Shown: in pieces, positions 6,670 to 12,552 of the stretch
Numbering within the stretch: position 1 is the stretch's first letter
Layout of the letters: the number at the start of each line of letters is the position of its first letter
Assembly: GCA_029259935.1 (NCBI GenBank)
Contig: JAJDEH010000297.1
Span: 1 to 12,552, forward strand
Source of the DNA: Planctomycetota bacterium
Lineage (GTDB): Bacteria; Planctomycetota; Planctomycetia; Pirellulales; Pirellulaceae
DNA length: 12,552 bases
Direction: 5' to 3'
The notes under the pieces: model-generated
Told to the model about the DNA's origin: nothing
Databases searched by the model: none
Seen by the model: only the letters and a program-made list of their open reading frames with translations
Translations under genes and position numbers: made by a program

Positions 6670-9390
6670 TCAGATAATCGCCCGCGAAGCAAACGACATG
6701 CTCTTCAGGTCGTGCTTGTAGGGCGACTCGCCCAACTTGCGAACACGGCCTTTGCCAAGTTTAAAGCGGTAGCGATTGGTAATTGGGTCGGGTACTCGAT
6801 GCACCACACTGTTGGCGGGCGAACCGGGCCAGAGGGCGTTGGTCCATAAAACGCCGGGACGCATCGCATCCGTGACGACGACAACCGCTTCAAAGGAACC
6901 GCGACCCACGCGAATGAGCCCGTCTTGTTCAAGTCGTGTAAAGGAATGCGCGTCGGCGTCGACCGCGACAAACCCGCCTGTTTGAATCAGCACGTCGTCG
7001 TTTTCGACCGCGACCAAATCTCCGCTTTCGATCTTGAGACTTGCGGCGTCGTCGGGATGAATTTCGAGCCACTGCTCGGGCCAGCGATTGCGAATGAAGG
7101 GCTTACGGCTGTCGTCGAAATTCGTCTGCCAGATTTCGTTGACGCGGCCGCTGGTGATCCAGAATTCTCCCTCGCCGGGCGTTATGCGTTTGTAAAAGTC
7201 GGCGAACAATTCCCACGGCGTTTTGTGCAACACTCCTTTGCCCGTCTGCGAATTGAAGGCACTTAGCCACTTCATGTGAACCGTGGGTCCTTCGGGAACG
7301 CCAAAGTCCATTTCCGGATCATGCAGCCGCTTGGTGCCGACAATGGCACCTTCGACGCCAGGGTGCTGATAGTGTCCGGCGTATTCCTTGTACGCCTCGG
7401 ACTCCGTCAATTCGCTACGAAAGCGGACGGGTGTTTGAATGCCATGAGTGCCAAGCTTCCGCAACAGTTCATGTCCTCGCAGACCAGCCCGTTGGGCGTA
7501 ATCGACGAGCGGATGATAGTTGAGGATGCCCTTCTTTCCGAATCGCGCTGCTTGTTCGAAGACGTCGTTCGAATCCTTCCAGTCGTAATCGGCAAACCCC
7601 ATCTGTTGGGCGAATCGAGAGATGATCCACCAATCGGGTTTGGCTTGTCCCGGCGGGTCGCAAAACTTGCTGTAGAGCCGAAGACGTCGTTCGCCGTTAC
7701 AGCGGCTGAAGTCCTCCTCGCCCCAGGTCGCGGCGGGAAGTACTAAATCGGCGTATTGCGAGCCGATCGGATCGCGCAGGTAGATATCCTGATGAACGAC
7801 CGCCATGCCGCCCGAATCAACGCGGCGCTTGAGTGCATCACTGGCGTTGGCGAAATCGGCCGCGGTAATCTGATGCTCGTGGTCTCGTGTCATCCGTTGG
7901 AAGCTCTGCATCAGTTCTTGGCTGGCGGCCATGGCCTGGCACCAGGTCGTGCCGATCACCCAAGCGAACCGCAGATTGCCGGACTCGACCCAGCGATCGA
8001 GGTCGATTTCCTTCTTGCGGCGGCCGGCTGCCTTTTCAGGAGAAAAGACGCGCGGATAAGAAGCGGCCCCATACCAACCTCGCTGGTGACCGCCCAATCG
8101 CGAGATGACTTGGCCGGGACGATTTCCTGCTCCACAAACCAGTGCGAGACTGCCGTAGGAAGCGGTGTTGAGGTAGTTGTTGCTCCAGTAGTTTCCTTTT
8201 TCCAAAGCGAACGACGTCTTGGGGCGTTTTCCGTCAACCGGCTTGGCGATCATCTCGGCCGCTCGGCGAATTTTTTCGGCGGGGATGCCGGTGATCTTGG
8301 CGGCGGAGTCCAAATCGCTTTCCGGGGACTCCATGATCCACTGGCGATATTCCGAAAACGATGCGCCGAACTTGCCCCAAGTCGTCCGCCATTGCCAAGG
8401 CGTGTTGCGCGTGCCGCGGCCAAAGCCGGAATCGATCTCCCAACGATTGGCGACGAACTGCTCGATGAACTGGCTGTCTTCCCAACCGTTTTCCAGAATC
8501 AGCCGTGCCAGCGCCAGATGAAGAATCGTATCGGTGCCTGGAATGATTTGCAGAAACAACCCGCCATTCTTTTCGGCATAGGCGGCTCCGGTTGTCTTGC
8601 GAGGCAACACCATGATGATCTTTTTGTCGTCGCCCATCATCCAGTCGGTGAAGATAACGGTCTTTGTCTCATAAGGATCCGCGCCGGAAACAAAAATCAC
8701 GTCGGCCAAAGCCCAGTCTTCGTAGGAAGCGCTGAAGGTGACGATGCCCGCGTCGTCGATGCCGGCCGTATCGCTGCCCGGTCCCGGTTTGTCGTGCGGA
8801 GCATAGGCGGGAGTTTGAATCGACTCGAAAGCTAATTTGGAAATGGCATAAGTGTTTTCAAAATACTGATAGGAAAAAGTCTTCATGCCCCACGAAGCTT
8901 CACCGTATTTTTGCAGCACATGGCGGCTGACGTCGGCCATCAGTTCGAAGGCCAAATCCCAGGAGATGGGTTCTAGCTTGCCGCCGACGCGCAGCAACGG
9001 ATCGTGCAGACGGTCCTTGGTGGGACCATCCGGATTGTAAACTTTTCCCGCAATGCATCCGCCACGGATCGAGTGATTGCCCCCTCGATTTACGACTTGC
9101 GATTCGGCATCGGGTACCACCACGACATGGTGCTTCTTGCCGTCGACGACGCAGTAGTTGTGCTGGTTCGGCGTGACCCACTGCCCGCTCAACTGCTCCA
9201 CCGGAAAGTCCACACCGTAGGCGTTTTCGTTTGCCGGGGCTCCTCCTTGCTGTCCCTCCGGCCAGACGTAGGCCTTGTATCCGCAGCCGACAATGCAGTA
9301 GTCGCAGGCCGTGGTAACCACCTTGGCGTCGGGCGGCGGAAGGGGGACGGAAGCGGCCACTGGCTGGGCGTCGTTTTTAGGCTGTTGCAT
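6670..9390 (-). CDS. idrA: IdrA-like molybdopterin catalytic subunit (arsenite oxidase family)
   Basis: Large subunit of a periplasmic bis-molybdopterin guanine dinucleotide oxidoreductase, 906 residues from the ATG at 9390. A TTG at 9414 would give 914. It belongs to the AioA branch of the DMSO reductase superfamily. Cys29, Cys32 and Cys36 (CDYCIVGCGY) ligate a cluster, and Ser107 in HSIRGG replaces the fourth Cys, as expected for 3Fe-4S. It lacks a signal peptide and should be co-exported with the Tat-targeted Rieske partner. By position, the arsenite-site residues of AioA correspond to H199, D207 (Glu in AioA), R431 and H435 (RLGGHQ). Length exceeds typical AioA (about 825). The neighbouring Rieske gene plus two cytochrome c peroxidase genes match iodate reductase operons. 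Iodate reductase is therefore favoured, while arsenite oxidase or an undescribed oxyanion reductase remains possible. Confidence 0.8.
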   Translation of the reverse strand: MQQPKNDAQPVAASVPLPPPDAKVVTTACDYCIVGCGYKAYVWPEGQQGGAPANENAYGVDFPVEQLSGQWVTPNQHNYCVVDGKKHHVVVVPDAESQVVNRGGNHSIRGGCIAGKVYNPDGPTKDRLHDPLLRVGGKLEPISWDLAFELMADVSRHVLQKYGEASWGMKTFSYQYFENTYAISKLAFESIQTPAYAPHDKPGPGSDTAGIDDAGIVTFSASYEDWALADVIFVSGADPYETKTVIFTDWMMGDDKKIIMVLPRKTTGAAYAEKNGGLFLQIIPGTDTILHLALARLILENGWEDSQFIEQFVANRWEIDSGFGRGTRNTPWQWRTTWGKFGASFSEYRQWIMESPESDLDSAAKITGIPAEKIRRAAEMIAKPVDGKRPKTSFALEKGNYWSNNYLNTASYGSLALVCGAGNRPGQVISRLGGHQRGWYGAASYPRVFSPEKAAGRRKKEIDLDRWVESGNLRFAWVIGTTWCQAMAASQELMQSFQRMTRDHEHQITAADFANASDALKRRVDSGGMAVVHQDIYLRDPIGSQYADLVLPAATWGEEDFSRCNGERRLRLYSKFCDPPGQAKPDWWIISRFAQQMGFADYDWKDSNDVFEQAARFGKKGILNYHPLVDYAQRAGLRGHELLRKLGTHGIQTPVRFRSELTESEAYKEYAGHYQHPGVEGAIVGTKRLHDPEMDFGVPEGPTVHMKWLSAFNSQTGKGVLHKTPWELFADFYKRITPGEGEFWITSGRVNEIWQTNFDDSRKPFIRNRWPEQWLEIHPDDAASLKIESGDLVAVENDDVLIQTGGFVAVDADAHSFTRLEQDGLIRVGRGSFEAVVVVTDAMRPGVLWTNALWPGSPANSVVHRVPDPITNRYRFKLGKGRVRKLGESPYKHDLKSMSFASRAII

Positions 9391-9952
9391 TGCGGTTGTT
9401 TTCGTAGTGACCAAAGATGAGATTCAATACTCCGCTGGCAAAGATTTGGTCGTCTTCGAGTTCCAAAACAATCTGCGGAAGTGGAGCCGTGGCGTGGCCC
9501 GCCACGACCATTCCGTGGCGGGTGAGATCGAAGGTCGTCAAATGTTCCGGGCAGGGTCCGGCGACTCGGTGATCATGGTTGTAGGCCACGTCGCCTCCCA
9601 TATGGGTGCAGATTTTGTTAAAGGCGACGATGTCTTCGTCTGGGCCAATGCCCCCGCCGGCCCGCTGGCCCAACTTGACCAACATGGCGTTTGAGTTCAA
9701 CGCATCCTCGGGATAGGAAAAATCGACGGGTTCGCCTGTGTTCAGTTTCGACAAGCTACCAATCGCGACTCGTGGCAGCGCCGTCACTTCCACGGGCTGA
9801 GCCACATCGTCCGCTCGAACCCGTCCTGGAAAGACTTGTCCCAAAAGCAACACCGCCGCGCTTGCGCTGCCGGCGGCAACAAATTGGCGACGGCTGAAAC
9901 AGGGTAACTCGGCGGCCGAGCACGCATCGTCGCAATCGTGTGAATCAGGCAT
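9377..9952 (-). CDS. idrB: Tat-exported Rieske 2Fe-2S subunit (IdrB-like)
   Basis: This is a 191-residue Rieske subunit that partners the molybdenum subunit encoded next. The N-terminus has a Tat signal, with SRRQFV at 20-25 followed by a hydrophobic stretch (about 26-40). The 2Fe-2S ligands are C115, H117, C134 and H137, giving C-x-H-x16-C-x2-H. The usual Rieske disulfide cysteines are absent: the positions after CTHMG and CP carry Gly120 and Glu136. The C-terminal ATAPLPQIVLELEDDQIFASG resembles AioB. Its likely role is to pass electrons between a periplasmic carrier and the 3Fe-4S/Mo centre. GAGGT at 9961-9965 is a good Shine-Dalgarno. The start overlaps the upstream peroxidase stop by 8 bases, and the 3' end overlaps the downstream ATG by 14 bases. 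Homologous AioB is the alternative name. Confidence 0.88.
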   Translation of the reverse strand: MPDSHDCDDACSAAELPCFSRRQFVAAGSASAAVLLLGQVFPGRVRADDVAQPVEVTALPRVAIGSLSKLNTGEPVDFSYPEDALNSNAMLVKLGQRAGGGIGPDEDIVAFNKICTHMGGDVAYNHDHRVAGPCPEHLTTFDLTRHGMVVAGHATAPLPQIVLELEDDQIFASGVLNLIFGHYENNRNATA

Positions 9953-11177
9953 CGTTTAGCACCTCATAAGGTGGTAGCGCGGGCGGAGCGATACGGATCT
10001 CTGGGCCGCTCAGCGATTCGAGAAATTCGAGCAAATCAAATTTCTCGTCTTCCGTCAGGTCCAATGGTGCAAGCAATTCGCTTCGCCCCGGACCGTCGCC
10101 ACCCCCTTGATTGTAGAAGTCGATCACTTCCTCTAGTGTCACGAAGGCTCCGTTGTGCATGTAGGGTGCCGTGTAGATGGCGTAGCGCAGCGGCGGCGTG
10201 CGGAAACGGCCCTGGTCCGCATCGCGTTTGGTCGTGTAGTACAATCCCAAGTCACGGTCCGCGCTGCGATAGACATCTTCGGGAACTCCGCGGATGAAGT
10301 GTTGATAGCGGAGCGCGATTTGGCGTTGAGGGTCACGTTCGAAGAGCGGATTTTTGGGAACCGCCAGATTGTGGAACTTTTCGTCGGACAGCAATGGGCC
10401 GTTGTGGCAACGGATGCAATTCGCTTTTCCTTGAAAGAGCGCCAGTCCCCGTAATGCTCCGTCGCTGAGTGCCGAGCGGTCGCCGCGCAGGTAGATATCG
10501 AATGGGCTGTCGTCGGAAATAGTAGCTTCTCGCTCAAAGGAAGCGATCGCTTTCAAGGCCAACTGATAGGTGGGGCGTAACGCGCCGAACGCTTCTTTAA
10601 ATCGCCGCACGTACTCGGGAATCTGCGCCAGCCGTTCCTCGATCATGGCCGGATCGCCGTTGCCCGCCAGATTTCCCTTGATGGCGCTGCTGGCCTGCGC
10701 TTCCAAGCTGGGTGCTTCCCCGGCCCAGAACAACTTCGAGAGGTAGGCTGAATTGACGACCGTCTGCGAATTTCGCCAATGCTGAGTTCCCGCGTAGCCG
10801 CGCGAGACCGCGTTGCCATCTCCCCAACCGACGCGCGGGTCGTGGCACGACGCGCAACTGGTACCGACATCACCCGAAAGCCGATCGTCAAAAAACAGCA
10901 ATTTGCCAAGCGCCACTTTTTCGGGAGTGATTGGATTGTCGCGAGGGACCGGAACACTAGGCAAGGCTTGCAGCGACGGGAATCCATGATCAGCCGTGGC
11001 TATCGGATCCGAATCGGGGCGCGATGAACCGGTTTCGCCTGATCCGCTGTTTTGCCGTTGTCCGTTTGGGGCCCCCGTCAGGTCGTCATTCGAACAACCA
11101 ACGACAACGGCGATAAGCACTGTCGCCACGAGGCAATTGATTGTGTGTCCTGCTAGAGTGCGCATCCGGCTAATCAT
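9945..11177 (-). CDS. Di-heme cytochrome c peroxidase-like lipoprotein (IdrP-type)
   Basis: This is a 410-residue di-heme cytochrome c peroxidase/MauG-family protein. The N-terminus is a lipoprotein signal with a VVVGC lipobox (Cys28), then a Ser/Gly/Asp-rich linker to about residue 65. Two c-type heme sites are visible, CASCH (108-112) and CIRCH (254-258). Family motifs include ALGKLLFFDDRLSGD before the first heme, RFRTPPLR and the conserved YMHNG near the C-terminus. It probably reduces H2O2 in the periplasm while membrane-anchored. In iodate reductase operons two such proteins accompany IdrAB, and I cannot tell whether this one is P1 or P2. The ATG at 11177 follows GGGAG with no gap. The next ATG (11165) has 12 bases of spacing, so the start is uncertain by four residues. 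Confidence 0.9.
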   Translation of the reverse strand: MISRMRTLAGHTINCLVATVLIAVVVGCSNDDLTGAPNGQRQNSGSGETGSSRPDSDPIATADHGFPSLQALPSVPVPRDNPITPEKVALGKLLFFDDRLSGDVGTSCASCHDPRVGWGDGNAVSRGYAGTQHWRNSQTVVNSAYLSKLFWAGEAPSLEAQASSAIKGNLAGNGDPAMIEERLAQIPEYVRRFKEAFGALRPTYQLALKAIASFEREATISDDSPFDIYLRGDRSALSDGALRGLALFQGKANCIRCHNGPLLSDEKFHNLAVPKNPLFERDPQRQIALRYQHFIRGVPEDVYRSADRDLGLYYTTKRDADQGRFRTPPLRYAIYTAPYMHNGAFVTLEEVIDFYNQGGGDGPGRSELLAPLDLTEDEKFDLLEFLESLSGPEIRIAPPALPPYEVLNDA

Positions 11178-12294
11178 CTCCCAACTTGCGAAGTTGATAA
11201 GGTGGCGGCTTGGTCTTCTTCATGTCAGGCAACGTTCCCGACATTGTCCTTAAGAATTCGACCAAATCGGCCTGTTCGGCCGCGCTTAGTTCTAGCGGTT
11301 GTAACTTCGCATCCTTGCGAGGATCGTCATCCCCGCCACGGTTGTAGAAGGTCACGACATCTTCCAGCGTGGCGATCGACCCATCGTGCATGTAAGGAGC
11401 CGTTCGGCCAACTTCGCGCAGCGACGGGGTGCGAAATCGTTGGCGATCGGCCGGCTTCTTGGTTACGGCGAAAAGGCCGACGTCCTGGCGTAGTTGGGCG
11501 TACTGGCTCACACCGAGCATTCGCATAAAACGGCGAAAGGAAACATGCCGCAGGGGTACGGCGAAGATATCGGGGTTCGTCGGCAGTCCCAGATTATGAA
11601 ACTGGCCGTCCGACAGCATCGGTCCGTGATGGCACTGGATACAGTTGGCGCGCCCGCGAAACAACTCCAAGCCCCGTTTGGCCTGATCGGAAATTGCTTG
11701 CTCGTCTCCGGACAAATATCGATCCAATGGCACATCGGTCGATCTTATGGTCTTTAGAAATTCGGTCACCGCGGACAGAATGCGACCGTAGGTTGGTTCG
11801 CCTCCAAATGCCTCCCTGAAGCCGTTTTCGTAATCGGGCACTTGCCGCAATCGCTCGATCACCAGACGACCGTCGGCCTGCATGAAATGGGCCTCCGAAA
11901 TGTGATCCCGCACGACCGTGGGTAGATCGGCCGCCGGCAAACGGCCGTCCCAGTAGACGTACTTCGCCAACGCGACGTTGGCGATCGTAGGCGTGTTCCG
12001 AAAATAGAGGGTGCCGGGATAGCCCTTGGACAACGGCAATCCGTCGCACCAAGCTTTGGACGGCATGTGGCAACTCGCGCAGCTCGTGGTCGCATCGCCG
12101 GAGAGTCGCCCGTCAAAAAAGAGTTGGTTGCCAAGTGCCGCCTTCTTCGGGTCTATTTCGGCGTCCACCGGCGGCAGCGGCGCTAACTTGAATGTCGACG
12201 AATCGCCTTTCTGTTGCGCGCCGGCTTGACCGACAAGGAGTCCGCCAATGCACAGCGATGCCAAGAACAGTGCGACGCATTCAGCTTTTTTCAT
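11170..12294 (-). CDS. Secreted di-heme cytochrome c peroxidase-like protein (IdrP-type)
   Basis: This is a 374-residue di-heme peroxidase/MauG-family protein, close to usual CCP length. A signal peptide with a hydrophobic core (about 7-22) probably ends at AGA-QQ (24-28). There is no lipobox in the usual place, so it should be soluble in the periplasm. Heme sites are CASCH (72-76) and CIQCH (218-222), and the protein has ALGNQLFFDGRLSGD, RFRTPSLR and YMHDG motifs. It is clearly a paralogue of the next gene downstream, with shared motifs in the same order. It likely works with it on peroxide or as an electron-transfer partner of the molybdenum enzyme. Its stop overlaps the next start by 8 bases (ATGATTAG). 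It begins 12 bases after the stop of the upstream cupredoxin-like gene and has only a weak GGGCGG leader. Confidence 0.9.
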   Translation of the reverse strand: MKKAECVALFLASLCIGGLLVGQAGAQQKGDSSTFKLAPLPPVDAEIDPKKAALGNQLFFDGRLSGDATTSCASCHMPSKAWCDGLPLSKGYPGTLYFRNTPTIANVALAKYVYWDGRLPAADLPTVVRDHISEAHFMQADGRLVIERLRQVPDYENGFREAFGGEPTYGRILSAVTEFLKTIRSTDVPLDRYLSGDEQAISDQAKRGLELFRGRANCIQCHHGPMLSDGQFHNLGLPTNPDIFAVPLRHVSFRRFMRMLGVSQYAQLRQDVGLFAVTKKPADRQRFRTPSLREVGRTAPYMHDGSIATLEDVVTFYNRGGDDDPRKDAKLQPLELSAAEQADLVEFLRTMSGTLPDMKKTKPPPYQLRKLGDD

Positions 12295-12306
12295 GGCTGC
12301 CGCCCG

Positions 12307-12552
12307 TTAGCCTGGGGATTGAAAAACGAATTCGTGCCGCACGCCTTGATCCTCGGAAAACTCGATCGACTCTTGTTCACGACGCAGGCTTGGATGCCAT
12401 GCCCGCACTCGGTACTTACCAGGCGGCACGCCTTCGACGCGAAAGTTGCCGTCCTCATCGGTGACCGCATAGAGCGGCGATGCGACGGTATAAATCCACG
12501 ACTCCATCCAGCTATGAATGTTGCACTGGACCCGGACCGGCTGGCGGCCACT
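12307..12552 (-). CDS. Partial cupredoxin-like protein with carboxypeptidase-regulatory-like domain (C-terminal end)
   Basis: Only the last 81 residues are in the window, and the gene runs off the right edge. They begin with VQCNIHSWM, where C10, H13 and M16 of the visible part give C-x2-H-x2-M, the copper-ligand spacing of plastocyanin-like cupredoxins. The rest (YAVTDEDGNFRVEGVPPGKYRVRAW in pieces) is a carboxypeptidase-regulatory/CNA-B-like beta-sandwich of a type common in planctomycete secreted proteins. The frame is open through the window edge, so the first visible ATG at 12507 is internal. It stops 12 bases before the first peroxidase gene and is probably in the same operon. A periplasmic copper electron carrier is plausible but inferred. 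The N-terminal part is needed to confirm the other His ligand. Confidence 0.75.
   Translation of the reverse strand, partial: SGRQPVRVQCNIHSWMESWIYTVASPLYAVTDEDGNFRVEGVPPGKYRVRAWHPSLRREQESIEFSEDQGVRHEFVFQSPG

Noticed and set aside
7756..8835. A 359-residue plus-strand open frame
   Set aside because: It is fully antisense to the molybdenum-subunit gene, whose conserved motifs run throughout, and it has no domain of its own.
6670..9952. Plain arsenite oxidase AioAB
   Set aside because: The subunit families fit, but the paired peroxidases, the longer large subunit and the changed Glu-to-Asp position favour an Idr-type enzyme. It is kept as the main alternative, not excluded.
12291..12551. An 86-residue minus-strand frame at the right edge
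   Set aside because: It is out of phase with the cupredoxin-like frame, which carries the CNIHSWM motif and family-like sequence.
1..12552. CRISPR array, tRNA, rRNA or insertion sequence
   Set aside because: I saw no regularly spaced direct repeats with unique spacers, no cloverleaf-like sequence, and no transposase in any frame.

Overview
The window looks like a chromosomal segment from a planctomycete, probably of the Pirellulaceae type. The main sign is the large surface protein at 1232-3901, whose N-terminus carries the motif CERLEPRQLL. That motif is characteristic of planctomycete extracellular proteins. A small secreted protein at 4073-4750 also resembles planctomycete families, and the DNA is moderately GC-rich. 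All taxonomic and family statements here come from memory of the families, not from a search.

Layout. Positions 1-1231 hold no convincing gene. They contain several inverted repeats and a heptanucleotide tandem repeat. Four plus-strand genes follow. The first is the 889-aa surface protein, with two aspartic-protease-like lobes followed by 47-residue FG-GAP/VCBS-like repeats. The second is a secreted 225-aa protein with a possible beta-sandwich fold. The third is a tandem GNAT-GNAT acetyltransferase (4895-5872), with a PhzF-like isomerase/epimerase starting 7 bases after it (5880-6659). The PhzF gene ends 10 bases from the end of a convergent minus-strand operon that fills the rest of the window.

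That operon, read right to left, encodes: a partial cupredoxin-like protein with a CNIHSWM copper motif (12307-12552); two di-heme cytochrome c peroxidase-like proteins, the first secreted and the second a predicted lipoprotein; a Tat-exported Rieske subunit; and a large molybdopterin oxidoreductase of the arsenite oxidase family. The last four genes overlap or nearly touch. A molybdenum subunit and a Rieske subunit plus two cytochrome c peroxidase homologues is the gene set of dissimilatory iodate reductase (IdrA, IdrB, IdrP1, IdrP2), not of an ordinary arsenite oxidase locus. My reading is that this is an Idr-type oxyanion reductase operon in a planctomycete, with a copper protein encoded directly upstream as a possible electron donor. 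The substrate is inferred, because the molybdenum subunit keeps three of the four residues that bind arsenite in AioA.

In this model the IdrAB complex works in the periplasm. Electrons would come from a cupredoxin or cytochrome through the Rieske centre and the 3Fe-4S cluster to molybdenum. The two peroxidases would remove peroxide formed during turnover. No molybdenum-cofactor genes, transporters or regulators are visible in the window.
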